Below are positions 8,303 through 16,902 of a DNA stretch of 64,000 nucleotides, one piece after another. Numbering within the stretch: the stretch's first letter is position 1; every line of letters starts with the position of its first letter. The stretch comes from Candidatus Nanopelagicus limnes (GTDB lineage: Bacteria > Actinomycetota > Actinomycetes > Nanopelagicales > Nanopelagicaceae): positions 310,001-374,000 of the forward strand of contig NZ_CP016768.2 in the NCBI RefSeq assembly GCF_002287885.2, written 5' to 3'. The notes beneath the pieces are model-generated. The model saw only the letters and a list, made by a program, of their open reading frames with translations, searched no databases and was not told the DNA's origin. The position numbers and the translations under genes were made by a program.

Positions 8303-10011
8303 AATTGAGCTCCCTTTTGATTTGTATCGATTACAAAGAGTAGAACTGTTTTATTATCCACCCGAGACAGAGACCAGCTTTTAGCAAATGTATTAAATAG
8401 AATTGAACCTAAACCCCGTGAATTTGTATCACTCTCAAGGTGTCCATTATCCATAATATTCACCTGCAAATCCTTCCCGCTAAATGTTGCAGAAATAGAG
8501 ATCTCATTAGCGCCCCCGTGACGAATTGAGTTGACTACACCCTCAGTAATCAACTGGGAAACAATCTGGCTATATTCCTTCATACTCTCAAGATCTACTG
8601 GCAACTCATAACTTATTTTTGCCATCCCTGCCCAAGAGGTAGATAACTCACTAACTTGTGCTGCCGGAGTTTTTATCATGGCAGGCACATATGGGTGAGA
8701 GATTTTTTCCATTCGCTCAAGAATTTGCTGGGTAACCTCAGGGGGAAACAAATCAAAGTTACTTTCAGCGGCTTTTAATAGTAGGAGTTTGCAGGCAATC
8801 AACTGTGATTGAACCTCGGCATGAAGATACTGCGCAAACTGCGCATCTGAATTATCAGAACGAGTTCTATCAACAAGATTTGCCAACTCACCACGATTGA
8901 TAATCTCCTTAAGGTAATCAAAAGCAAAATCTTGACCCTCCCGAAGGCTAATTACGAAAGTGGCAATTATGTAGAGTGATACTTGTGTAATCATGCTTAC
9001 GATATAACCCTGCACAATTGATTCAAGAGATTCAGGTGATGCCATTGGAATTTTAGATTGGAAGATATAAGTAACTGGATAAGCGATAAAAACTACGCCG
9101 GCTAAGAATGCTAAATTATACTTGGTTAGTTTACTTACAGGATTTTTTCGATATACCAACCAGTTAATGACCAGAGTCAAAAAAACCCAAAAGGATTGAA
9201 TAATTAGAGTGCCGAGCAAACCAATACGATTGGTTTGGGTGATAATTGAAAATGGTATAGAGAAAATAATTACGGTAACTACTGGAATTCTGTTGCTATC
9301 TAGGCAAGAGCGAATTACTGAGAATATTCCAGCACGCACCCAAGTTAGCTGTCCATCGCGCCAACGCGATTTAGATAAGGGCCTGATATGTTGATTAATC
9401 AAAGCATCGATGTCATCTGATGCTTTAACGATATCTTCTCTGCCGGGGGAGCTTCCCACCAAAGCAACGATTTTTTCCTGCAGTATTCCAATAATTCTAG
9501 TTAATTCATGTGATGATTCCTTGGCAGCAGATGGAGTTCCCAGTAGTTGCTTTTCTAAAATTTCATTAAGAATTTCTTTTACTCTGCTACGAAATTTTGA
9601 CCCGTGCTCAAGAATAATCGAACCAATCATATTCCAGTAAAACACAGCAACTGCTGAATTTGTCACACGGGCTAGGAATGATTGTTCATCTTGCATGTCA
9701 AAGATTGGCGGCAGAATTGAAATCAAAATTCCACGAACTATGCCCATCATAAAAATAAGAATTACCTGCTCAGTAAAAGTTTTTCCACTCCTGCCATAGA
9801 TTACAAAAGGAAACATAGCAAAATGGGCGATGATTCCAATCAGCAACCAGGTTGAGATATCCCTTAAACTATCAACATTGTATTGACCAAAGAATATTGG
9901 CAGCAGAACTGAAATCGGTAAAAACCACCAAAAAACTGATGAGGTTAGTAATTGTTTTGGCTGTATTTTAAATAAGCCTGCAGCGTAAAAATTTGAGGGC
10001 AGCCTGTTCAT
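8299..10011 (-). CDS. Membrane sensor histidine kinase
   Basis: This 570-residue protein has two hydrophobic blocks: about 20-135 (three or four helices) and about 225-355 (four or five helices), separated by a helical cytoplasmic stretch. After the second block, YLHAEVQSQL (H397) resembles the phospho-acceptor helix of NarL-associated kinases. The HATPase_c domain follows: N-box TEGVVNSIRHGG (about 489-500), MDNG (520-523) and a glycine turn SRGLGSILF (531-539). It should autophosphorylate and signal to the response regulator at 11396. It overlaps both neighbours by 4 bp and lies directly upstream of the sugar transferase, pointing to control of surface polysaccharide. The signal is unknown. 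Confidence 0.82.
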   Translation of the reverse strand: MNRLPSNFYAAGLFKIQPKQLLTSSVFWWFLPISVLLPIFFGQYNVDSLRDISTWLLIGIIAHFAMFPFVIYGRSGKTFTEQVILIFMMGIVRGILISILPPIFDMQDEQSFLARVTNSAVAVFYWNMIGSIILEHGSKFRSRVKEILNEILEKQLLGTPSAAKESSHELTRIIGILQEKIVALVGSSPGREDIVKASDDIDALINQHIRPLSKSRWRDGQLTWVRAGIFSVIRSCLDSNRIPVVTVIIFSIPFSIITQTNRIGLLGTLIIQSFWVFLTLVINWLVYRKNPVSKLTKYNLAFLAGVVFIAYPVTYIFQSKIPMASPESLESIVQGYIVSMITQVSLYIIATFVISLREGQDFAFDYLKEIINRGELANLVDRTRSDNSDAQFAQYLHAEVQSQLIACKLLLLKAAESNFDLFPPEVTQQILERMEKISHPYVPAMIKTPAAQVSELSTSWAGMAKISYELPVDLESMKEYSQIVSQLITEGVVNSIRHGGANEISISATFSGKDLQVNIMDNGHLESDTNSRGLGSILFNTFAKSWSLSRVDNKTVLLFVIDTNQKGAQL

Positions 10012-11399
10012 GGCTTCACCTCCTTCATAATCTTTAAAGCGTTCAAACTTTCTTTAAGTAACTCACTAGCGTCTGAAAGCAGTTCAGTTTTTCGTTTTTG
10101 GTCAATTGATTCCATCGTACCCATCAAGTGTAGAGCCATACTCACGCCAGATATTTTGCCTTGCAAAGTTCCAAATTGACTCTCAGTAATTGATTGCTCC
10201 AATTCAAGATTTTGCAAGTGTAAAAGCTCAACGTTTTTCTCCAATTGAGCGCCAGATTCAATTAAGTTTTTAAAGCTTCCCTGCACAAGAACCAACATAG
10301 TTGCGATAACCGAGGCAATGTATAGGCCATAAGTTGTTTTAATCGCTGAGTACCAGGGTGCGTAAGGGTTATCTAGTACTAAGAGAAGTTTAGGTTGAAT
10401 TACGTTATAAACCGCCTGCAAAACAAATGCACCCATATATGCAAAGAAGTAGGCAGCTGATTTAAAACGCATATTCCTTTTTACTATCTGTGCAAGTGGG
10501 AAAATATAAGCTGTGACAATCACAGCGCCTACAAATCCAGCTTTAACTCCCTCAATGCCATTACGTGAATACTGACCTGAAAAACTTCCTAAGAGCAGAG
10601 TTATAAAGGTTATACGAACAGATAAGGTTCTTGGTAATAGCGCACTCCAGTAAGAGTAAGAATCTTGATCTTTATCTGGTCGGGGATTTACGAGTTGCTG
10701 ATTTTTAAGATTTCCTTTTTGAGATTGAAGTGAGTTTGCTACCGCCACGCTCTGTTCATAGAGAGTTTTAAGGCTCCTTGAATCCGTTTGATTTTGTGGG
10801 TCTTTAAGTAATTCATTTATGCCATCTTGTAGAGAATTTATCTGGGGCAGGATTTGGTTTTGAAAGACCTGCTGGGCAACAACTTTTTGTCGCTCCTCAG
10901 CCTCAATGAGGTTTTCTTGATCAGTTTGTAAGATCTGATCTAGGGAGTTTAAAGCCTTTATCTCAATTCGCTTTCGCTCAATGGAGCCAAAGAAAAATGC
11001 TACTAGGGCCATAGCCAAGCCGGTATAGGTCATTGATGGGAATATGCGGTTTAAGAAATCAAATTCGTAGCCAAAGTTCCAGTTTGCATTACATGCTGTA
11101 AAAAAGCCTCGAACAAAACCGGCGCCAAACCAAACAATAAGGCAGCGCCAAAGTGGTTGAAGCCGCTGGTAGCGATTTCCTAACAACACTGTCTGCATTA
11201 TGAATATATACAAAGCGCAAACTAGTTCACCACCAACTGCAATGACTACCGCCTCAGTAATCGAAGTTCTGTTAAATGATTGTTCACGTTCAATAGAGGT
11301 TAGAAAGCCAAACGGCATAACAATGGGAGTGTATGTGCGAATTGATACCGCCCAACGTCCAGTTGCGGCGTAGCGAAATCTTTGCAGGGCAAATTTCAC
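10008..11399 (-). CDS. Membrane protein paralogous to the adjacent kinase; apparent pseudokinase without ATPase domain
   Basis: The 463-residue protein repeats the layout of its neighbour: a hydrophobic N-terminal block (about 45-140), a long charged coiled-coil stretch (140-235), a second block of about four helices (255-375) and a C-terminal helix pair. At the place of the kinase acceptor motif it reads TLQGKISGVSMAL, with Gln413 where the neighbour has His397. The chain ends without N, G1 or G2 ATPase motifs. A regulatory or scaffold partner of the kinase is inferred. It overlaps the response regulator and the kinase genes by 4 bp each, so all three should be made together. Confidence 0.65.
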   Translation of the reverse strand: MKFALQRFRYAATGRWAVSIRTYTPIVMPFGFLTSIEREQSFNRTSITEAVVIAVGGELVCALYIFIMQTVLLGNRYQRLQPLWRCLIVWFGAGFVRGFFTACNANWNFGYEFDFLNRIFPSMTYTGLAMALVAFFFGSIERKRIEIKALNSLDQILQTDQENLIEAEERQKVVAQQVFQNQILPQINSLQDGINELLKDPQNQTDSRSLKTLYEQSVAVANSLQSQKGNLKNQQLVNPRPDKDQDSYSYWSALLPRTLSVRITFITLLLGSFSGQYSRNGIEGVKAGFVGAVIVTAYIFPLAQIVKRNMRFKSAAYFFAYMGAFVLQAVYNVIQPKLLLVLDNPYAPWYSAIKTTYGLYIASVIATMLVLVQGSFKNLIESGAQLEKNVELLHLQNLELEQSITESQFGTLQGKISGVSMALHLMGTMESIDQKRKTELLSDASELLKESLNALKIMKEVKP

Positions 11400-12043
11400 T
11401 TAATTACAACTTTTCCTTGTTGCCACATTCTTACCGCTAAAACACGTGGATTAAAATCCTCATCATTTTTTATACCCATGCTGGCAAAGGTTCGTTGCAC
11501 CAGAGTTTCTGCAGCACGCAGAGACGTCCCACGTTTTTTTGCAATAGCAGAGTTTGTATATCCTTCAGATAGCATCAGTAAAATCTCACCCTGCGTAGCG
11601 CTAATAAGTATTCGGTCATTTTCCACAACAGGCTTAACAGATTCAAAGGCAAGATTAGAGATGGAGTTTTCAACTGCTGTAACTAGATCTGAGATTGATC
11701 CAAGCGCTGACTTAACTAAGTAGGTTACGCCAGCAGGTAGTGCCATCCCATTTGGAACAGCCAGCGCGGGTGAGGCGTGTGAGGTTAAGACCACCTTGCC
11801 AACCCACGGGTGCTCTTTTTCGATGTAGTTCAAAAGATCTGCTCCACTTGGTCCGGTAATACCAAAGTTTAAATCCGTGATTACTGCATGTGGATCAAAG
11901 CTACCTATTTTGGCAATCGCATCTGCCACATTTGTTACAGCCTCAACTTGGAAATCAGCACTGGTTAGTACCTCGCGCAGAAGATTAAGCGTGAACTCCT
12001 CATCCTCAGCCACAAGTACACGGGCCTTAAATCCAGTAGACAT
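11396..12043 (-). CDS. Response regulator, receiver plus LuxR/NarL-type HTH domain
   Basis: The 215-residue protein has an N-terminal receiver domain with acidic pocket E13-D14-E15, phospho-acceptor D57 (VITDLNFG), T/S at VLTSHAS (about 85-91) and the conserved Lys in YLVKSALG (about 109-116). The C-terminal helix-turn-helix (about 150-200) reads MLSEGYTNSAIAKKRGTS, the GerE/LuxR recognition fold. It should be the DNA-binding output of the sensor pair downstream in the same operon. A GGAGA ribosome site sits just before the ATG. Its targets may include the polysaccharide genes on either side; that is inference. Confidence 0.9.
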   Translation of the reverse strand: MSTGFKARVLVAEDEEFTLNLLREVLTSADFQVEAVTNVADAIAKIGSFDPHAVITDLNFGITGPSGADLLNYIEKEHPWVGKVVLTSHASPALAVPNGMALPAGVTYLVKSALGSISDLVTAVENSISNLAFESVKPVVENDRILISATQGEILLMLSEGYTNSAIAKKRGTSLRAAETLVQRTFASMGIKNDEDFNPRVLAVRMWQQGKVVIK

Positions 12044-12112
12044 GACTCTCCAATTGGCTAGGTCTTAAGTTTAGGCGCTGGAAAGCAGAAAATATGTGCT
12101 TGCTATCGGTTT

Positions 12113-12328
12113 TTACTGATTTTGAATCAGATCATCAATCCATTCAAGAAACTTCTCACGCCCTTCAGCAGAATCTGAGCAAGCAGAAGTTAGTGTATTA
12201 GATAGCAACTTGTAAATCAAAAAAGTGGATGAACTTTATGCCCATGGCTGAATTGGACTAAAAACCACTTCTCAAATTCAACACTGACTGCAACTACAAA
12301 AACATCAAGCCAAAAAAATGAGAATCAC
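12113..12328 (-). pseudogene. Possible frameshifted small ORF in the 513-bp AT-rich gap
   Basis: The 513 bp between the response regulator and the flippase-like gene hold no intact ORF of size. On the minus strand an AGGAGG site (12340-12335) precedes a GTG at 12328. Its frame breaks at a run of seven T, continues in another frame (for example SVEFEKWFLVQFSHGHKV), breaks again at a run of six T (12224-12219), and continues as SDSAEGREKFLEWIDDLIQN to a TAA at 12113. Compensating one-base changes in the two runs would give one 71-residue ORF. It may be a decayed gene, a sequence error or chance. The rest of the gap (12329-12556) is AT-rich with short open fragments only. Confidence 0.3.
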
Positions 12329-12556
12329 GATATACCTCCTACTGGAATCAAATCAGAGTTCCAAAATTTGGGACTAAAACTAATTTCAATGGTTATCTAA
12401 GATACAACTTTTGCGTTACTCGCCGAAACTCAGAAGCAAATCTAAGAAATCGCAATTTAATCCTTTAAACACAAGATATATATGTCGGGTTTTGTTACTT
12501 CAACAAGACTGTAATATTTTCTGAAGATAGATATTACCCAAAACTTTGAACTTAAT

Positions 12557-13747
12557 TTAGTTTGAAATCCTTTTAACTAAGGTCGAACTACTAAGAGCGC
12601 GATCATAACAGTTGATGACATAAACACAGGAGAAGAGAGAACTTATGATAAAACCCAACTCTCCAAAAAAGTATGTTCCAATCAACTGAATCCCCAATGT
12701 TATAACCCACGTAAGCGTTCGTAATCTTAGGAATTTACTAAACGGCATCGCGTGCAAGTTAAGAACTGCAATTCTGGAATGAATAAAAAAAGTAACACTT
12801 GAAATACATGTTCCTAAAATTAACCAAGTATCAAATTTGATATTATTGAGTGTAATAAACGAGTAAAAAACTGAAAAAATAAAACAGCTCACGGCTAAAG
12901 AAAAAAAAGCCAAAAAGTTAATACTTCTTTGTTCCTTTTCGGTCGACTGCTTATTCACCAACTTTATTGTATAATAATTGTTTAGAGTAATGTAAAGCGA
13001 ACTCGCAGAATTAACAATCCAAGCAGTGAATAGTCTAATCTCTCCAGACAGAAGCGGATTGAACTGGAATAAAACTAAATTATAAAAGTAGAAAAGTAAA
13101 TGATTTGACAATGATTCGACCGTAATGGATTTTCTTGAAACAAATTGAAATTTGCCCAAATCTTCTTGATTATACCTGCCTAAAATCTTGTAGTACCTTA
13201 GAAAGAGAATTAGTAAATAGAAAAAAAGCGAGTAAAGCCAGAAATTTAGGGCTGATTCATCTTCTAGATTCAATGAAACTAACATTAAGTAAGTCAATAA
13301 AATGGATAAAAAAAGATTTACGCTCATAAATTGGAGTCTCTGGTAAAGAATCTGGATTTGCCTGAAATTATCCACCAAAATAACTTCTACTGAAATAATT
13401 ACCAAATGCCTAGTAGTTTCCGTATCAGTTCTTGTGAAGAAGCACGATAATAGGATCACAATTATTACAAATGGAGACGCAGCCAGTGTTCTCACACAGA
13501 CGACTTTCAAAATGCGTTCGAGCTTGATGTCATCTATAGGAAACTTGCTTTGAGTAAACTCCCCTGAGATCATATTTCGAGATATGGAGATAGCGGCATA
13601 AAGCGCTGTGATGTTAACGCCTATGGAGGCGACCTGAAGTATAGAAATATCACTGTATATATTTACTACAATCAAAAAGTTAAAGAGCGAAAATAATGCT
13701 TGCTCAACTAGCAATGCAAAATTCTTGCGGCTAATAAAGTGTTTCAA
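12557..13747 (-). CDS. Polytopic membrane protein, probable polysaccharide flippase (Wzx-like)
   Basis: This 396-residue protein is almost wholly hydrophobic, with roughly ten to twelve membrane segments and short basic loops. It has no clear signature motif. Its size, topology and place beside glycosyltransferases and a polymerase-like protein suggest the Wzx/MATE-like exporter that flips lipid-linked repeat units; this is inference from context. It overlaps the upstream glycosyltransferase by 4 bp and is the last intact gene of that chain. The base composition is visibly more AT-rich than the core genes, as is common for strain-variable polysaccharide genes. Confidence 0.6.
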   Translation of the reverse strand: MKHFISRKNFALLVEQALFSLFNFLIVVNIYSDISILQVASIGVNITALYAAISISRNMISGEFTQSKFPIDDIKLERILKVVCVRTLAASPFVIIVILLSCFFTRTDTETTRHLVIISVEVILVDNFRQIQILYQRLQFMSVNLFLSILLTYLMLVSLNLEDESALNFWLYSLFFYLLILFLRYYKILGRYNQEDLGKFQFVSRKSITVESLSNHLLFYFYNLVLFQFNPLLSGEIRLFTAWIVNSASSLYITLNNYYTIKLVNKQSTEKEQRSINFLAFFSLAVSCFIFSVFYSFITLNNIKFDTWLILGTCISSVTFFIHSRIAVLNLHAMPFSKFLRLRTLTWVITLGIQLIGTYFFGELGFIISSLFSCVYVINCYDRALSSSTLVKRISN

Positions 13748-14895
13748 TGCTCTAGATTTCTATTATTTATTACCGAGTCAAAAAGATCATTCACTTGTTG
13801 AATCCACTTACTTTCGGAGAATTCTGATTTCCACATGCTTATTGAATTCTTTGAGAACTGAGCTCTATTGCGGGCAATCATGCTAACTGCGTCAGCAATT
13901 GCCTCCATCCTAAAATTCTTCAATGTGATCCCACATTCGTATTCATCAATAAAATCAGAGGTTGAGTTCACTTCCCAGCCAATTATTGGTAAACCTGCTG
14001 CGGAATATTCAAGGAATGTAGTTGGTATCCCTTCAACTCCAAAGCTGGGAACAAATCCTCCAGTATAATTTGGAAGTAAATCCAATAATGTTTCGCGATC
14101 CAGATCCCCTTTTAAATTAAGATTTGTTTTGTTTGCACAGATAACTTCGAGTTGAGCTCTAGCTGGACCATCTCCATAAATGTCTAGCTGAATTGAGTCC
14201 GGGACATTCTTTGCCAGAGCAAGAATTCCCTTTTCTGCTGTGAGCCTTCCAACAAATACCCATTTATCTGAGAGGAATGTGGGCATGACATCATTGGAAT
14301 CAACAAAATTTGGAATTATACTCATACTCTTTGATTTAAGAGATGTCTGTAAAAATAGATTTCTCGCTTTTGGTGACAGAGCAACCCAATGATCAAGCTC
14401 ACTTCTTTCTGGAAGATCTCGATTCATTTTTAATCTTAAATACGTGGAAACGGTTTTAAGAATAGACCCATCGGCGCATTTTCTAATTAGTGACTTATAT
14501 GAAACACTTTGAGCGCAGATTAAGCATTCTTGATTCTGAAAAATAAAAGTTGAAGCGAGACAAAAAAAACGATAATTGTGTAGCCAGTAAATTCGTGGGA
14601 TTTCCTTTTTTCTTATCCATCTTGAGCTGAAACCTGGATACAAATTATGGATGAGGATTATGTCAGGTTCAAATTCTTTAATTTGCCTCCACGGGCTTTG
14701 GCCCATATTGAAAGCCCAAGTGAATCCTACTTTCAGCTTTTCAAGCCTACTGTTCAAAGTTTGATTGGAATATCTTCCAATCAAGGTAACAGTATGGCCG
14801 TGTTTTCTAAGAGCTCTCACATGGGCCTCAACGACAGTGTTTTCTCCACTAGCAGCGCCATTCTTGTAGAAATGATGCACAATAACTATTTTCAT
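13744..14895 (-). CDS. Glycosyltransferase family 4 (GT-B) protein
   Basis: The protein is 383 residues from the ATG at 14895, chosen because it overlaps the stop of the previous gene (ATGA) and begins with the family-typical strand MKIVIVHHFYKNGAASGENT. A longer in-frame start at 15006 would run far into the previous gene. The C-terminal Rossmann domain has KWVFVGRLTAEKGI, a glycosyltransferase group 1 motif, and a sugar-nucleotide E-x7-E-like region (GVEGIPTTFLEYSAAGLPII). It should add a hexose-type sugar to the polysaccharide unit; donor and linkage are unknown. A Cys-containing loop (NQECLICAQSV) is unusual but seen in some relatives. Confidence 0.85.
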   Translation of the reverse strand: MKIVIVHHFYKNGAASGENTVVEAHVRALRKHGHTVTLIGRYSNQTLNSRLEKLKVGFTWAFNMGQSPWRQIKEFEPDIILIHNLYPGFSSRWIRKKEIPRIYWLHNYRFFCLASTFIFQNQECLICAQSVSYKSLIRKCADGSILKTVSTYLRLKMNRDLPERSELDHWVALSPKARNLFLQTSLKSKSMSIIPNFVDSNDVMPTFLSDKWVFVGRLTAEKGILALAKNVPDSIQLDIYGDGPARAQLEVICANKTNLNLKGDLDRETLLDLLPNYTGGFVPSFGVEGIPTTFLEYSAAGLPIIGWEVNSTSDFIDEYECGITLKNFRMEAIADAVSMIARNRAQFSKNSISMWKSEFSESKWIQQVNDLFDSVINNRNLEH

Positions 14896-15629
14896 TGCGT
14901 CTCGATCACAATTTTTTTTCGTAGAATTATCAAAAGGAAGCCCCAGGACTTGATAAAATAGCGCTTGAAAAGTCTCCGAGGTTCTTGACTGAATCGGAAT
15001 AGCCATTCCAAGCCCATTTTTTGAATGACTTCGGGAGCCTCTTTTTTTGTTCCAGCTAGAAAATCTAAAGCTGCGCCGACACAGATTATATATGCGCCTT
15101 TTTTGGTGTTATACAACTCTTGGGCTAAGAAATCTTGCTTTGGAGTCCCTACCCCAACCCAAATGTAATCAAATTTTCGGGAGCTCATTTTGTTTAATAT
15201 CTCGTTGTTCAAAACTTCGATATCGTCAGAAAACGGTGGTACTAAAAAATCACACTCTAAACGTGGATAAAATTGATCAATTACTTTCTTTAGTTGAAAA
15301 GAATTGTCATTATTTGGGCATATAAACAAATGAACAATTCCATTTGGCGAAGTGGAGAGAATTGATTTCATAAGATCAATGCCTCGAATTTGAAAAATAT
15401 TGATTCGAAGCAATTTACTTAATGAGACCTGCAACAGCTTTCCATCAACAAAATTATAATCAGACTTTGCTAGTAAACTGAAATAGTGACTATTACTATT
15501 TGCCAATGCTAAATTGTAGGTATTTAGCAAATGGACAACTTTGCTTTCGTTTGAACTCAGTACACCCATTCTTGACTGAACCGAAGTTTGCGAAATGCTT
15601 AGAATTTTGATTACTTTGACGTTAGTCAT
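14892..15629 (-). CDS. WecG/TagA/CpsF family glycosyltransferase (GT26)
   Basis: The 245-residue protein has the GT26 layout: an N-terminal region with NSNSHYFSLLAKS and FVDGKLLQV (about 43-70), then a C-terminal half with FDYIWVGVGTPKQDFLAQ (about 153-170), ICVGAALDFLAGTKKEAP and the closing GLEWLFRFSQEPRRLFKRY (about 205-223). Members transfer N-acetylmannosaminuronic acid or N-acetylmannosamine to lipid-linked GlcNAc, usually as an early step of a surface polymer. Here it probably acts after the polyprenyl-phosphate sugar transferase. It overlaps genes on both sides by 4-8 bp. Confidence 0.88.
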   Translation of the reverse strand: MTNVKVIKILSISQTSVQSRMGVLSSNESKVVHLLNTYNLALANSNSHYFSLLAKSDYNFVDGKLLQVSLSKLLRINIFQIRGIDLMKSILSTSPNGIVHLFICPNNDNSFQLKKVIDQFYPRLECDFLVPPFSDDIEVLNNEILNKMSSRKFDYIWVGVGTPKQDFLAQELYNTKKGAYIICVGAALDFLAGTKKEAPEVIQKMGLEWLFRFSQEPRRLFKRYFIKSWGFLLIILRKKIVIETQ

Positions 15630-16902
15630 CTTTTGATAAATCCAATAACTTGCCTCCGCCTAGAAAGAAGCTGAATGGTAATATCCCAAAGGGTGATTCC
15701 ATTACAACACCGAACAAAGCAATAATGTATATAACGATTAGTATATTGGCTGGGAAATCGAATACTTGTAGTCGAGCTCTTTGAGCACGGATGTATGAAA
15801 AGCAGATCAAATGCCACATAATGAGGCCTAGGTATCCGAATCGCCCAAAGTTTCCATAGAACCAAGAGTGAGGAGACCTAACATCTCGCGCACCTGATAA
15901 AAAAACATATGCTTTGGATTCTAGAACCATTTCTCTACCGGGCCCAGCGCCAAGAAATTCCAACTGATTTTGGTATATCCATCCAGTGAGCAATTTTTGC
16001 GACTCAATTCTCGCATTTGCAGTTCCTGAATTCCTGGTGTCCTGTATCAATTTACCTGGCGAGAATAAGTTTTCTATTCCGATTCGACTCAGAGCGCTCT
16101 TCTGAGGCAACATGGGAGCTACAAGAGTTAAAATAGGAATTGCAACGATGGATAGAGCTAAGCATGCGTTCAGAAAACTTGTTTTTTGAAAAGGGTCAAT
16201 TTTCTTTCTTGATTTTGCAACAAAATAGATTGACAACAGAACAAAAAAAAGACCGACATAACTTGCTCGACTGTACTGCAGAAGTATGCTTGACAGCAGA
16301 AATAACCTAACAAGTGTATTGTCTCTCAATTTGGCTCTCGGAAATGAGCCCCAAAGAAGTAATCCAATGCAGAGAGAGATTCCTGAGTGATCCCACCGTG
16401 CACTGAAAATCGGCACTCCTGAAAATTGCTGGAGAGCAGAAAATTCTTTCAAAATTCCAAGCAAAACTAGATCAGTCCAAATTGCGCCGAATAAAGTGGC
16501 ATAACGCGCAACTTTTATTGTTCGGATCCAAGCAGTTTCTGGGAATTTCCTAATGATTACAGGCGTTGCTATTAGGTATAAGAAGGGAACTAAATCGCGA
16601 AGGCGCGTGATCAGGGGCAAGTTCAAGTTTCTGAATATCTGAAAAGAAATAAAAAGCGTCAGTATGAATGTTATAAGGATGGTATTTTTCGAATTAAAAC
16701 TTTTTTTCTGAAATATCACTATCCCAAGCAGCCCAAAGAAATAGAATAAATCGACTAAAAATAAATTATAATTTGGAAACCCTATATATGAAATCCATCT
16801 ACCACCAAACAGCGAAAGAGACACAGCTAGAATTATTAAATTTTCTGAAGTAACAGTGAATCTCTGCGAATGAATATCTTCATTTAACACCTCTTTTGTC
16901 AT
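15622..16902 (-). CDS. O-antigen polymerase/ligase-like membrane protein (Wzy-like)
   Basis: This 426-residue protein has about ten to twelve membrane helices and one large hydrophilic loop (about residues 265-330) containing GAGPGREMVLESKAYV and RSPHSWFYGNFGRFGYLG. A periplasmic-side loop with an H-S-x-(Y/F) segment late in the chain is the hallmark of the Wzy/WaaL polymerase-ligase family. It should join lipid-linked repeat units into the polymer outside the membrane. It overlaps the flanking glycosyltransferase genes by 4 and 8 bp. Sequence conservation in this family is low, so ligase versus polymerase cannot be decided. Confidence 0.75.
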   Translation of the reverse strand: MTKEVLNEDIHSQRFTVTSENLIILAVSLSLFGGRWISYIGFPNYNLFLVDLFYFFGLLGIVIFQKKSFNSKNTILITFILTLFISFQIFRNLNLPLITRLRDLVPFLYLIATPVIIRKFPETAWIRTIKVARYATLFGAIWTDLVLLGILKEFSALQQFSGVPIFSARWDHSGISLCIGLLLWGSFPRAKLRDNTLVRLFLLSSILLQYSRASYVGLFFVLLSIYFVAKSRKKIDPFQKTSFLNACLALSIVAIPILTLVAPMLPQKSALSRIGIENLFSPGKLIQDTRNSGTANARIESQKLLTGWIYQNQLEFLGAGPGREMVLESKAYVFLSGARDVRSPHSWFYGNFGRFGYLGLIMWHLICFSYIRAQRARLQVFDFPANILIVIYIIALFGVVMESPFGILPFSFFLGGGKLLDLSKDD

